Shown: piece by piece, positions 1 to 11,939 of the stretch
How the letters are laid out: each line of letters starts with the position of its first letter
Numbering within the stretch: position 1 is the first letter of the stretch
From: Cryptomeria japonica
Taxonomy: Eukaryota > Streptophyta > Pinopsida > Cupressales > Cupressaceae
Direction of reading: 5' to 3'
NCBI RefSeq assembly: GCF_030272615.1
Contig: NC_081414.1
Location: 49,755,136 to 49,819,135, forward strand
DNA: 64,000 nucleotides
The notes under the pieces: generated by a model
Told to the model about the DNA's origin: nothing
Database searches by the model: none
The model's input: only the letters and a program-made list of their open reading frames with translations
Program-made: the position numbers and the translations under genes

Positions 1-419
1 AATCTCTGAAATCTAATCATAGATTCTGAAAGTAGACAAAAAAAAAGCACTTTAAAAAAAAACAGCACCTGAAAAAGAGGTCGTATGAGCTCAAACAAGG
101 CCTTTGAAGTTGCAGAATTGAGGATTGGACAGGTACAGCTGAGAGAATCCAAAAATTCTAAAAAACCTATGCACCAAAATTAGAAAATAACCACACCACT
201 GCGAAGATCATGAAATGTTAGCCCATTTCAAAAAAAATTGCACCAAAAAAGGAGCAAAAATGAGCAAGATATGACCTTTCAAAGTTGGACTGCAAAACTG
301 AAAAGCCCAATGGAGAGGGGTTAAATTTTTTTCAAAAACTACTGATGTGGCGCTGATGTCAGCAAGTCACTATGTTAAATTTGACGGCTGTATGACCGTC
401 ACAAAAACTTTGCCTCCCT

Positions 420-880
420 GCTGACTGGGCATCCGTACTATACGGACTACTGACTGGGCAGGTGACTGTGCAGGCCGTACGGATGACGTGGAAATCTGAT
501 AGTGCGTATGGAGGGCCTGCGTGGCGCGGGTGACGTGGCATATAGATGACTATTTGAGAGCCACGTGGCGGGGTCCTGGAAGCCGACTGGGCTCCTGCGT
601 GGCGGCCGGATTTGACTAGACGATCGCCGGAGGTCTTTGGCTGGCGGTGGCGCTGGGTAGATGAGCGCGGCGGGCCAAGAACTGAGGCGGTCGGTGGGAG
701 GGGGCTACGGTCACCGGAGGAGACACAGCAGCAGCAGCGAGACTCGGCGGTCTACAGCTGCGTCGGGCTCCAGAGTGTACACTGCAGCGGCGGTGGCACG
801 GATCTCGGTAGGTACCGGCGCGGGTGGCAACAGACAGGTACGCTTCGATAGCAAGTACCTGCAACACTCGTACAATGGGG
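420..880 (-). other. GC-rich leader block of A copy 1
   Basis: This stretch is strikingly G+C- and CpG-rich in an AT-rich window. It holds several TGACGTGG/CCACGTGG cores near 486-575. Short open frames cross it on both strands, but none resembles a known protein and the base composition explains them. The corresponding block in A copy 2 (12430-12930) is also GC-rich yet looks very different in sequence. Confidence 0.6.
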
Positions 881-1050
881 GGGGTGTCAAAATAGGTTGA
901 CTTTATAGTCAAAATTCAGGGAAATGACCTCCCGGATTCAATGGTGATGTCCAAATCGCTGTATGACGCCCCCAAAAAATGAAGATTCCCAAATCCGAAA
1001 ATAGAAGCCTTCCACGATGTCTCCAAAAACTGATCAATGAAACCCCAAAA

Positions 1051-1062
1051 GCTCTGATACCA
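1051..1062 (-). other. Primer-binding site, initiator Met tRNA
   Basis: The minus strand reads TGGTATCAGAGC immediately after the LTR end. This is the standard plant Copia primer site complementary to the 3' end of initiator Met tRNA. Confidence 0.9.
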
Positions 1063-1510
1063 TGTAGGATTTTTCCAAGATCAAGGGCACAATGAAAAGC
1101 ATAAAAAGAGACAATAGAATGACGAGAACAAACTGTATTCTCATCAATATGCAAATGATCAATTGGATTAACCAATACAATGAATAGAGGCCTGCTTATA
1201 TAGGCAAGGCCATATGGATGTATGAGCACACAAATATGACATGTGGCTCAATGAGAAACAAGGGTAGGCAAGAAATACTAGGGGTAGGTAGGAGAAATAA
1301 TATAATATTCCACAAGAAGTGGATGACCCACCGAATGTGGAGTGTAACAGCAAAACAAGACCACAAAAGGTGGAATTTCTCCTACAAGCTCTATCCCTAA
1401 GTGCACACTTCCCTAAGTGTCTCAAATCCAAACTACGAAGAGATGCATTATCCTAAGTTAACTTAAGTAAGTGTAATAATATCCAAAATGAATATTTATT
1501 TACACCAACA
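1063..1510 (-). repeat. 5' LTR of family A copy 1
   Basis: On the minus strand it begins TGTTGGTGTAAATAAAT and ends CCTACA directly before the primer site, giving TG...CA ends. It matches 8824-9281 and 13327-13788 along its length. A TATA-like TATATAAG (minus strand) lies near 1195-1203 and is kept in the other copies, so transcription should run leftward. Confidence 0.88.
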
Positions 1511-1960
1511 CTAGTACATTCTTATATTTATTTTGTTAAATGGTTGCAAAGAGACCCAAAATGTCCGCTTTTAAAATTATTGTAAGCACATTTTTTGGGT
1601 TTAACAAGGAAGCTCTAAAATGCACTAAAATTTAAAGTAGACTATAATATATTATATGAAAGTGACTTAAAATTGAATCTAATTAATGTTATATGGATGT
1701 GAACATTTTGGGTAGAGACCCAAAATGTTCACTTTCAAAATTATCATAGTTACATTTTTAGTGGTTTACCGAGGAACCTCTAATTAAATTTTTATTGCAT
1801 TTTGTTCAACTTTATTTTAGATTTATACTCAGGCTTCAGAAAAAAGGTTAAAAACACAACTTAGTCAGAAGTTTTCTTTTTCCACACCCCTACATGAAAT
1901 GAACAAGAAACTTTGAGAATCGTGAACTTCAGGAAAGGTTTGTTGTCATGCACTTATTTG
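1511..1960. other. Unassigned AT-rich DNA with repeats
   Basis: No coding signal is seen. It contains two diverged direct repeats of about 70 bp (1552-1620 and 1714-1783), both starting GAGACCCAAAATGT, and the inverted repeat listed separately. Confidence 0.5.
1701..1730. repeat. Perfect 13-bp inverted repeat
   Basis: The arms are GAACATTTTGGGT (1701-1713) and ACCCAAAATGTTC (1718-1730), separated by 4 bp. The right arm overlaps the start of the second 70-bp direct repeat. Confidence 0.85.
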
Positions 1961-1969
1961 GGGGCTTCT

Positions 1970-2330
1970 GTTGGCAAAGGGGCTTTGATTAGGGAAACTC
2001 TAAACTCTCCATGTGGAAGGGGAAATGGCTTTCATGGGTAGGTAGGATCACAATTACTAAAGCAGTGCATTCGAGCATCCCCATTTATTTGTTGTCTTGC
2101 TTGGCTCTACAATTGGTGTTAACCAAAATTTACACCAACACATGAGAATTCTTTTGGCAAGGGTCAAAGGAGAAGACTAAAATAGCCCTTACATCCTAAG
2201 ATATAATATGCAAAACTAAAGGAGGTGGGTGGCCTAAGGATCAAGAATCTAACTCTTTAGAACCAAGCATTGTGGGAAAAGTTGGTTTGGTGTATTTTCA
2301 AACATAGTTGTGCATGGATATGCATGTTTT
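1970..2330 (+). pseudogene. LINE (L1-type) reverse transcriptase fragment
   Basis: Plus-strand translation gives the conserved region just after the RT catalytic core of plant L1 LINEs. It reads MWKGKWLSWVGRITITKAV, then SSIPIYLLSCLAL, FFWQGSKEKTKIAL and, after a frame change, GGLRIKNL and NQALWEKLVW. Family knowledge: plant LINE RTs usually read W...LS.AGR..LIK.V..SIP.Y.LS here, followed by FFW and GGLG...L. Stops and at least one frameshift interrupt it, and the catalytic part upstream and the 3' end are absent. It is a short dead insertion remnant beside family A copy 1. Confidence 0.8.
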
Positions 2331-2588
2331 GACCAAATGAAGAATTTAAATAAAACCACATAAATTTCTAATGGATTGCTTTAGATGTTTTGGAAAACAA
2401 TGATCAGCAGCATGCAAATCATTCTTGTTTGATTTGTGATCTTCTTTTGAGTTTAAATGTGGCAGCAAAGATTTGTCTTGAAAATGACGATCTTTCGATC
2501 TCATCGATTTTCCTTCATACTAGTCTGATCTCCTTAGATATTTTTGCAACTTCAATGATTTAACCCAAACCATTTCTCAAAGATGGCT

Positions 2589-2900
2589 CTAATACCAAAT
2601 GAATAATATAAAAAAGACATTGGAAGAAATTTTTGAACAACAATTAAAACTTTATATTCACTCATATAGAGATTACAAACATCTTGAGCACAGGATCAAG
2701 AATCAGCTCACCATAGAGATAAGCGACCAAAAAACATTACAATTCTACCTCAATAAATAGAGGTCTTTAGCACATTGAATGCCAACTAGAAATAGAAAAA
2801 CAAACATGCATATTCATGTACAACTACAATTAGCTTTTTTTATATGCAAATTATACTTTTAGAAAAACATATCCTTAATTGAAGTTCTTCCCATGCGAGA
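2589..2900 (-). mobile_element. Probable Copia LTR edge with primer site, minus strand
   Basis: The minus strand reads TGGTATTAGAGCCATC at 2585-2600, one mismatch from the initiator-Met primer site. It follows sequence that could be the LTR end (plus-strand start at about 2601). No second LTR or coding sequence could be paired with it, so the right boundary is a guess. Confidence 0.4.
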
Positions 2901-4899
2901 GGGACAAATTAATATTGCAACTCTAGATTTAGAAACACTAATTTGTATCTCCATATGAGATTGCACAAACAGTTCTCCTTATACAACTATTCATGCAAAT
3001 TATTGAAATTCACATATGTACCAATAGTTTTTGCAAAACTTGGGGTTGGTATCCCTTGGCCAAGGGACCAACCGAAACTCCTTCAACCAGGGGCTATTAT
3101 GGCAAAGTAGTCATTCATACTTAACTTGGATGTGCAAGGGTTGGAGAGGCATAGAAATTGGGATACGGCTAGGAGAGATTTCTTCACCAAGTTGTGGGCA
3201 TTGATACAAATCTGAATTTGGAGTGGATTGCTTAATTTGTGCAATTGGTGTCTTCAGATGAGTTCTATTGGGAGGTTGATTGAGGTCTTGCAGTGGATTC
3301 CATTTTTTGGTGTTTTCCTCTACTTCTATGGTAATGCAACATTTGTAAAGTTATAGTTACGAAATCCATTAAATTTGTATTTTTGTTCATAAATTTTTAG
3401 GTTGACTGTCAAATGATTTTTTAAAGTTGAAAAGAGTTATATTAATCATATAAATTATTACTTTTTAAATAACAATCAAACATCTTGAAATAAAATAATG
3501 TCATAATAATTTTGAGACTAAGTAGGTTTTTATTTTGTTTTGTTTAGAGTACAAAATGATTATTACAACAATTATTTAAAATGTGAATAGATCCCATGAG
3601 TTGATTATGGCAGGCAATTTTGGTTCATTATTATTTTTCAACTATGATATTCATTCCGCCTTGATATTTAAGTCGAAGAGACGTACAAACGTCTTTTGAA
3701 ATTTATATGCAAGGAGCGCGCCATAAGTTTCAGTTGGATTGTAACAACAATAAAATAAAAATCTTATTAAAAAAAATTAATCTTACTTTATAAACTATTT
3801 TTTCTTCTAAAAGATAAACAATAATTTTCTTCGGGAAAAAAATTAGTTTTTTAAGTTTCATTTTTTATATTGAATAAAGATAATTCACAAAGAATAGATG
3901 CTATCATTAGATAGTTGAAAAAAATAAAAATAATACAACAATGTTCACACAAATAAACAAGATATGAATAAAGCACTTTACATGGCACAAAGTTCATACA
4001 ATTGCACATATTTTGAACTAAAACACTTTACATAAGCCAGGATTTCTATTGCTTCAAGAAACTATTTGATTTGATCTTGAATTTGTAACAGTGATCCATG
4101 ACCATTACATTCTTTAAGATAACTTGTGCAACTACGAAAAGGAAAAAAAAAGCTAAAAATATATGTGAAATTAAAGCTTTAGAGAGCCAATTTCTTGAAA
4201 ATAGTTGCTAGAAATTAGCTTATTAAGTTTGATTGTAACTATTTTGTAACAAAATATATATCTTTGTAGCCTTTGGAAGACATATATATATATTTTTATA
4301 ATAATAGTAGCTAAATGAAAATTCTAATTATTCCTTTGAGAAATAAGAATATCATTGACTTATCATTAAAGTTTTACCACATAAACTTGTTTCTTGTTAA
4401 CTTTCATTCTATTTAATATAAAATCTATATAAAAAGAAGGTGGAATTGAATCACACCAAGAGAGAAATCCATGTTGAAGCCAAAAAAAGGAAAAGCAGAA
4501 AAAATACTAATTCCTCGTGTTTATATTAACAAAGAGAGGATAAGGACCATGATAAGGTGGATGAACGCAAACATCTAGGCTTGGTCTCAATCATCAGCAA
4601 TAGGCTCCCAACTTGTGAAGATATCATCTTGATTTTTATCTTTAGTTTGTTGTGAAGAAGAAAACACAACAAAAGATGGAAAGATCCAATCAAGGTAATT
4701 TCTTACTATTTGCCTAGCCAAAGTGTCCATGCTAAGAGGCAAAGAAATGTCCATGTGGTTGAGGGGTTCACCCATGGTATTAGGTAGTTGTGGATTCCTA
4801 TGAGCCATAGTGGCCTTATATTGAAATATGACTACAATATTATAAACACCCGTTGGTAGAGAGGCATGCCCTCATGGTAAAGAAGCATCCCTGCTACAA
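2901..4899. other. Unassigned AT-rich DNA
   Basis: No convincing coding or RNA gene is seen. It includes the hairpin at 3044-3073, long A/T-rich stretches around 3400-4440 and a 73-codon minus-strand open frame at 4587-4808 with no recognisable motif, which I do not call a gene. Confidence 0.4.
3044..3073. repeat. 30-bp hairpin centred on a 14-bp palindrome
   Basis: The core CCCTTGGCCAAGGG is a perfect palindrome. The arms extend outward as GGTTGGT and ACCAACC with one unpaired base. It is not associated with an element end that I can identify. Confidence 0.7.
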
Positions 4900-5850
4900 G
4901 GAAGAAAATCCTGTAATAATAATTCCAAATGCTAAATCTAACATGAGAGAAAGTACAATTCTTTTTTATAATCCTTAAACTATTATAGATTAGATATACA
5001 TGCAAAATTTGAATTTAAAGAAATAAACATATAACACCATATTTATGTGGAAAACCATTTTGGAAAAAAAAACACACTCCAAAACACAAAGCTCAATTGT
5101 ATTACCAGTCACAAAAATTATAATACAAGTGTAGAATCTTCTATTCTAGGAGTAGCTACAACAATATAGAATTCTAGAGCAAATATAACAACATAATGGT
5201 GTCTTAGAAAATAAAGAACCTATCTCATACCAAAAACCAAGGCATCAACATATATAGATCTCAACACAAAGAGGTAGGCTCCCATGGTTTCCAAAAATCA
5301 CATTCAATGCCAAAGAGTTAAGTTGTGTCATAAACAACATCTTGAGATAATCACATGACACATTGCATGTAGAAACTTCCAAAGAAAAAATACCTATCTC
5401 ATCCATAACGATCATCTTGCCAAATACAATATAAAAATAACATAAAAATTACTATGACCAAGAATAGGCACTTGTCTTACATCACAACACTTATCAAAAG
5501 TGAACTCAAAACATAGATGCCAACTGCTAAATAATAACTAGACTCACGACTCTTCCATTGTACTAGAAACTATCATAGTCATAATGAAAACTTGTCATGG
5601 TCGCAATGTAGAATCTTATGACACTAGTCCCCTAAAAAATCAGAATTACAAAAGTGGGCACCAAATTCCTATAGATTAGGAATTCATGTCATACACTCAC
5701 CTTCCATGTAGGATGCCACCCCATGAAAAGGTCCCAAAAAGATGACATAACATTAGAAAGTTAGAAAGTTAGGATATTGCAATATATGCAACAAAAAATA
5801 AATTATTCAACATGATAGGATTCTAAGGTTGAGAAACCTTAATCTCAACA
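4900..5850 (-). repeat. Probable 3' LTR of decayed Copia element G
   Basis: On the minus strand a purine tract AAGTGGGAGAA (5851-5861) is followed by TGTTGAGATTAAGG at 5850, the usual tract-then-TG arrangement at a 3' LTR. It lies downstream of the decayed pol at 6000-7900 on the same strand. The left boundary is not defined because no partner LTR was found. Confidence 0.5.
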
Positions 5851-5999
5851 TTCTCCCACTTATCTAAGACCCTATCAAGATTTAAAAATCTATCATTTTC
5901 TCACAACCCCAAATCCCAAAGAACCAAAACACCATCTAAACTTTTTGGTGCTCACTGGCTTTCTCAATGCATTTTTAACCTTTGCTAAAGTATTAAATT

Positions 6000-7061
6000 T
6001 TCTATCTTCCACAATATCTCGAACAAAAGTGAAATTATACATCTATGTGCTTTGTTTGAGCATGAAAAGTAGGATTCTTCACTAAGAAAAAATACTCTAG
6101 CCATCACAATAGATATTAAGTTGTCCTCCATCAGAACCAATATGATAACACAATCTCTTAAACCAAATGGCATTTTTACAAGCATGAGTAGATGTCACTG
6201 CTTTTGTAGTAGACAAAGAAATTACATCCTGCCACATACCCACCCAACTGATAGCACCACCAAACATTATGAAAGCATATCCACTAGTAGACCTTCTACT
6301 ATCAATGTCACTTGCCTAATCCAAATCCATATATCCATGAATGCAAATTTAATGTCAAGGTCCAAAAGGATAACCATGAGAGAAAAAAGAATACTTGGAA
6401 TTACCCCTCAAATATCTGAACACTCTCTTAACTGCATCCTATTCCACCCTACCAGGATTAACCATAAATCAACTAAGGACTCCCACTTATTGGTCAGTAT
6501 TTCACGTAGTACAAAACATAGCATACATCAAAATACAAACAACACTCATGTAAGAAACATTAGCCATGTCTTTTGTCTTAATAAGAGATTTTGGTTAGTC
6601 CTCCACAAAATGATTTATCTCTTGTAATACTACAACAACTAAATATCTACAAGCTCTCATGCTAAATCTCTCCAACACAAAGAACATAATTACTCTGACT
6701 CGTTCAAATATTTCCACTAGATATTTCTTTGATGATCTCAATCCTAAGAATATATCTTGCTACACCTAGATTTTTCATTACAAATTGTGCATCTTACTAA
6801 GGCTTCAAATCTGAAACCATTATTTTAACATTCTCAATGAACAACATATCATCCACATACAAGACTATGATAAGAATGTGACCATTTCAAATTTATGATG
6901 CACACAATGGTCAAATTTAGATCTCAAAAATCCCAAATATAACACATAGGTGTCAAAATTTTGATACCACATTCTAGGAGACTATTTCAAGCCATAAAGG
7001 CATCTCTTCAACTTACAAACAAGGTTTTATTTGCATGATATTTCAATGAAATATTCTAGTT

Positions 7062-7092
<31 letters not shown>

Positions 7093-7900
7093 TTCTTCCT
7101 CCAAATCATCATGAAGGAGTGTTGTCTTCACATCCATATGCTCAAATTCCAAGTCATAAATTGTTGCAAGTTATAAAAGGAATTGAATGGATGTCATCTT
7201 GTCTTTAAAAAAGAATATTTTACCAGTATCAATTCTTTGCACCTAAGAATATTCCTTTGTGACCAACTCTATATTATGATTCTCAAAATTGTCATATGGA
7301 CCCAACTTCTTCTTAAATACCCATTTACAACCAACACGTTTTTGTCCTTTAGGAGAATGCTTCATATCCCATGTAGCATTTTTCTTGAATGCAGTCATTT
7401 CTTCATTCATGGATTCCATCTAGGAATATGCATCATGCATATCATAGCTTCTCCAACAATCGTAGTCTCATCAGTGTTAGCAATAAAAAAAAATGCAACT
7501 AGAATCCAACAAATAATAACCATACCTTTCTATTTTTCGCCTAACATGTGTAGACCTCCTCAATAAATGAGGTTGATGTTCTTTATCTTCTTCAAGACTT
7601 TCAAATGTGCTTGATCTCTCCTCATTATCAGGTCCAACATGAGTGCATAGTTCATTTTTTATTGGAGTAGGTAGTACCTGAACTACCTCCTTTTTCTGTT
7701 TTTATTCTTTCTCTAGTTTCAAATCAATAGTGGAATATTTGAACTCATGTAAGATCACACTTCTACTATAGATAAATTTCTCTATAAATGGATCCCAAAT
7801 CCTATAACCTTTCACACTGACACCATAGATGATGAAGATACACTTAACCACCATATTCTCCAATTTTGTTATTTTCTAACTTGTCACGAGCCAAGTTGCA
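6000..7900 (-). pseudogene. Decayed Copia pol (integrase end, RT, RNase H), element G
   Basis: Minus-strand translation in shifting frames recovers Copia pol in order. Near 7890-7740 is the post-integrase segment (VKCIFIIYGVSVKGYRIW, SRSVILHEF). Near 7420-7300 is the RT start (EEMTAFKKNATWDM, GCKWVFKKK). Near 7170-7100 is HMDVKTTLLHDDLEEEIY, carrying a catalytic Asp. Near 7020-6960 is CLYGLK.SPRMWYQNFD, and near 6885-6850 is LYVDDMLFIE, the Copia YVDD catalytic motif. Near 6330-6090 is RNase H (DIDSRRSTSGYAF, SLSTTKAVTSTHACKNAIW). Stops, frameshifts and an (AT)14 tract break it. Gag and the 5' LTR are missing; element B begins at 8168 just upstream. Confidence 0.85.
7065..7092. repeat. (AT)14 microsatellite inside element G pol
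   Basis: Uninterrupted AT dinucleotides lie between the DLEEEIY and CLYGLK segments of the G reverse transcriptase remnant, so the tract arose or expanded after the gene died. Confidence 0.9.
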
Positions 7901-8167
7901 CCACTTTTTTGGTCTAAGTTGGACTTGTCACTTCAAATATTGTTCACTCAAAAACACCTAAAAATTCAACTGCATAGATTTTCATGAAATGATAATCAAT
8001 CTATAGGTTTTTGGATGCTACAAACATAATTGTGAAGTTATTTTGTCTCCATACTGCTTAGAAAAATATCCACTTTTAGATCTGCAAAAAGAGAGCTAAA
8101 AAAGCTATATCTAGTGATCTTGTAACATTTTTTGAGAAAAAACCCACAAACATTTTGAAGAAGATAG

Positions 8168-8823
8168 TGTTGGCATTGCATGAAGATTGCATTGAAGAAT
8201 TATATTAGGAAGTGTTGTCATTGATATCAATAGCAACCAGTAATGAAGCAGTAAAGTAACTGGTAATGAAGCAGTGAAGATCAACCGGTAACCCTATCCA
8301 GTTGAGAAGCAGAACCCTAACCGATGAAGTTTGGAGATCAGTTGTGATGATTTATGATCGAATGATGATGAAGATTCCATGAAAGCATGTTGCACATGAT
8401 AAATTTTTAGAAGGTTTTGACGTGTAAAAGATAACTGTTTATTTTGGGAATGATCAAATTCATAGTATGAAGTGACAAACGTGTGATGTGTTACAAGATT
8501 CAAAGTGCGATGATCTAGGAGCGGTTGTAGATGCCTAGAATAATGTGAAGTTGTTGCAATGTAATCTAACGGTCTAGATTGAATTGATGTGTTTGTAATC
8601 TCTATGAGAATTTTAGTGTTTGTGTTGTGTTACCGACCTAATGTATTTGTTTTTCAGGTCGATGGATTGAGTGAATGAGTCGTGGGAAAAAATTGGTTAA
8701 GTGTGAAAGTGATTGTTGTTGAACCAGGAGGTGTGTTTGCAAAATGATAAGGATATGATTCAGTAAGGAAGTGTTATTTCTAGATCAGTCAAAGAACCTG
8801 TTGTTCTCTAACCATTACAACAG
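8168..8823 (+). repeat. 5' LTR of B, first half
   Basis: It matches the first half of the 3' LTR (18964-19655) up to CTAACCATTACAACAG. The match stops where element A is inserted and resumes at 13789. Confidence 0.9.
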
Positions 8824-9281
8824 AGATTTTGCCAAGATGAAGGGCTCAATGAAAAATACAACAGAGAGACAAAATATTGATAGGAATAAACTGTAATCTA
8901 TCATGAGAAAATATTGATCAACTGGATCATTAATCGTTGTTACATACAATAAATATGAGCCTTCTTATATAGGCAAGGCTATATGGATATGTGAGCACAC
9001 AAACATGGCATGTGGCTCAATAAGAAACAAGGGTAGGAAGGAAATAGGTGTGGGTAGGTAGGAGAAACAATATAATATTCCACATGAGGTGGATCACCCA
9101 CTGAATGTGGAATGTAACAACAAGATAAGTCCACAAAAGGTGGAAATTTTCCTACGCACACTATCCCAATATGGCACAAACACCCAAGTGTCTCATACCC
9201 AAAATACTATGAAATGTATTTCCTAAGTAAACTTAAGTAAGGTGTAATAATATCTAAGATATATAATTAATTACACCAACA
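8824..9281 (-). repeat. 3' LTR of element A
   Basis: It matches 13327-13788 with scattered differences. On the minus strand it begins TGTTGGTGTAATTAATTA at 9281. The adjoining purine tract fixes this as the 3' copy. Confidence 0.9.
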
Positions 9282-9290
9282 CCCCCCCTT
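9282..9290 (-). other. Polypurine tract of element A
   Basis: The minus strand reads AAGGGGGGG immediately before the LTR TGTTGG. It is the expected plus-strand primer for reverse transcription. Confidence 0.8.
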
Positions 9291-9805
9291 AAGTGAAACT
9301 TAGGGGAATGCACTTAAGTCTACAATGCAACTAAGCAATGCAAGATGGGTCCCAACTACTAGGCCATGTTAGGTACCCATGTACAAATGCAAATGCATGC
9401 AAACCAATGCAATGAAATCTCTCACAAAGTGGGGAAAGAGAGAAAAACCCAATGGGAAAAAACCCTCCCCCAAAAGAGAGATGAAAGCCACACAAGAAAC
9501 TCTCATAGAAGTATGTGAAGAAAAAAACCCCATGTGAGGAAAAAGTCCCCCCTATATGAGAGGAGAAGAAGAAGAGAAGCTAGGTAGCCCCCCCTCAATG
9601 TGGAATCTGCACCATTGATAGAAGCTCGATGATGTATGAAGAAACTGGTCCATGAACATCGAACAACATTCCTCCCCTTAGGAAGAAACAAAACCAAAGG
9701 TGTATCCATGAAGTCTCCCCAAGCATGAAGGGAAGATGTAGGAAAAATATTCATGATGAAAAGAATCTCTGAAAACTACTTGTGTCCCCATATCTATGCT
9801 AAAAG
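9291..9805 (-). other. 3' untranslated part of element A
   Basis: No gag or pol similarity is seen between the acidic tail frame and the purine tract. Short open frames here have no recognisable motif. Confidence 0.5.
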
Positions 9806-11700
9806 TTACCCCCTCCAACTATGCCACACTGCTGAAAAAGGCACTCTAAGATCTAGTGGAGAAAAATGTAGAACAATATCCAAAGACTCACATGTCTCCT
9901 CAAAAAATAAAGAGACCTCCTCCAACTGTTGGACAAAAGTATCCACAATCATGTCAACCTCTAAAGATTGATCATGTAGAGAATGCACAAGAGGGTTAGA
10001 GTGATCCCTTGCAATAATCGAAGAAGGATCATCTTCATCAAAGAGAAGATGAATGTCATCAATGACGTCTCCCAAATCTTCAATGTAGGACTCCACAAAC
10101 AAACCTGCAATGTCTGTCAAGTAGGCATCCCATGAAACTAGAGCTAAAAGACATGGAATATCCTACTGCACTGAATCACAAGAAGGCAAAATTGTCGCAC
10201 TAGCTGCATCATCAGGTGCAATAGGTGGTGTGATGTCAAGAGAAGGAGATGAAATTCAAGGCTCAATAATGGGGTCACATGTGAGAATCCCCAAGTTCAA
10301 GCGCCCAAAGTTCTCCTCAAAATCTGAATCATCAACATAGGAAGAATCAACCTCATCAATAGGACCAAAATGTGAAAAAGAGTACAATCGAGATACATGA
10401 TCAACCACCCCACTCACAATGATAGCTCCACTCTCCAAGTCTCTAATGATAACTGAATCAGGTGTGAACTCCACAACTTTTCTAGTTGCCCCATGTGTGA
10501 TTTGATAGATGGAAAGAAGATTGTTTGTCAAGTGGGGTACACACAACACATCATTGAAGGAGTTATCCCCAATGGAAATATATCCTTTCCCAATCACATC
10601 CATGTATGTATGATTGCCCATCAAAATCTGCGGCATGTGGCAAGGCTCAAATGTAGAAAACATAGACTGCAAAGATGCCATATGATGAGAAGCCCCCGAA
10701 TCTAGAAGCCATCTCCCTGAATCATGACTTGTAGTAGCACAAAGAGCTTGTCCCTTTCCTTTATTTGTCCCAAAAGAGTGACCCTTTCCTTTATCCTTAT
10801 CCTTGGAAGAAGCCGATGTAGACATTCTAGAAGGTAGGTTGATTTTGTTCTTCTCAAGAAGATTCTTCAACTCATCAATATCCTTCTTATAACAATGATG
10901 TTCATCATGTCTTGAATTCTTGCAATATCCACAAAAAAGATTGCCCTTATATGATTTCCTCTTAGGTAAGAATGGTGAATCACCTTGTTGTGGTTTTGAC
11001 TTAGGCTGCTTTTGATTCTTGCCTTTTCCTTGATTGCTTTGATTCCCTTTGTTAGCCACCAAAGCTTGTGACTTTGTAGATTTGAGAATCCCCATCATGG
11101 TCAACTTAGATTGCTCAAGTATCAACATCTCCATGAATGAATCAAATGAGGGAGAAGTGTATGAGGAACCTTGAGCTAACCTATGGGTGTGAAAGCTAGA
11201 TACAAAGGCTGCATACTCTGAAGGAAGCTTGTCCAACAAGTTATAAACCAATTGAGCATCCTTTTTGTCAATTCCACAATCCTTTAGCTTTGCTCTTAGC
11301 TCATTTGCTTTTGTGACATAATCTTGGATTGTATCAAAATCCTTGGGATCCAAAGTTGCGAGTTCACTACCAAGCTTGTAGCCCTTAATCTCATCAACTT
11401 GACCATACAATTTCTAAAAAAATATCCCAAGCCTCTTTAATTGTAGTACACTTATCAATGTGAAAAATGAGGTCATTTGATACATACTTTCTAAGAGTTC
11501 CAATTGCCATAGCATTTTTAGTGAGCCATTCAAGTTGAGCATTAGGATCAGCCTTAAGATTAGGTGGTACTGTAATAGTTCCAGTTACATAATGAATGAG
11601 CCCTTTTTCCATTAGTTTACTTCATGCCTTAATCTTCCATGATGCATAATTATGAGGAGTGAAAAGTGAAAATTTAGGAGAACCCACAGCACCAAAATGA
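9806..11700 (-). pseudogene. gag-protease with acidic C-terminal tail, element A
   Basis: Gag begins near 11700 with KFSLFTPHNYASWKIKA, the usual Copia gag N-terminus. After an in-frame TGA it continues with GLIHYVTGTITVPPN and AMAIGTLRKYVSN. A frameshift in a T-run near 11415 leads into YGQVDEIKGYKLGSEL and LLDKLPSEYAAFV. A CCHC zinc knuckle CGYCKNSRHDEHHC (C-x2-C-x4-H-x4-C) lies near 10930-10890, and the protease site LLDSGASHHM near 10710-10680. Integrase should follow. Instead the same frame runs, with stops at 10256 and near 10165, through an acidic Asp/Glu-rich tail (EVDSSYVDDSDFEENFG, then ESYIEDLGDVIDDIHLLFD) to 9806. The tail is unrecognised. The product probably assembled particles and depended on another element's enzymes. 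Confidence 0.85.
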
Positions 11701-11766
11701 AAAAAACACAAGATAGAGAGAGGCACAATCACACAAGACACCCCCCCAAAATACTCAATCAAGAAA

Positions 11767-11804
11767 CCCCCGCCCCCCCCCCCCCCCCCCAAAAAAAAAA
11801 AAAG
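11767..11804. repeat. C18-A14 homopolymer run
   Basis: CCCCCG, eighteen C (11773-11790) and fourteen A (11791-11804) sit directly upstream of element A gag. Length calls in such runs are unreliable in assemblies. Confidence 0.9.
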
Positions 11805-11939
11805 GTGATTTGGCACTTTATACTTAGTGCGTATACAATGGGCCACTTGCAAAACAAGGAAAAGTGGACTTCTGATTTCAATTTATAACTTCTCAAAATG
11901 ATATATAAGAGACTTCAACAAATACTGCTAGTGATCTAA

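Larger units (their letters stand above)
1..1510 (-). mobile_element. Copia-type element, family A, copy 1 (5' end only)
   Basis: The right end is a complete LTR (1063-1510) followed, reading leftward, by an initiator-Met primer-binding site and a leader. No gag is visible before the window edge, so the element continues outside. The leader matches the leader of the second A copy at 12030-13326 in order and orientation: the poly-A-rich block near 40-330, a GC-rich block at about 420-880, then the block ending at the primer site. It is the same family as the A copy at 8824-13788. Confidence 0.85.

Noticed and set aside
616-912. Overlapping open frames on both strands in the A copy 1 GC block
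   Set aside because: GC-rich DNA has few stops. No counterpart in copy 2.
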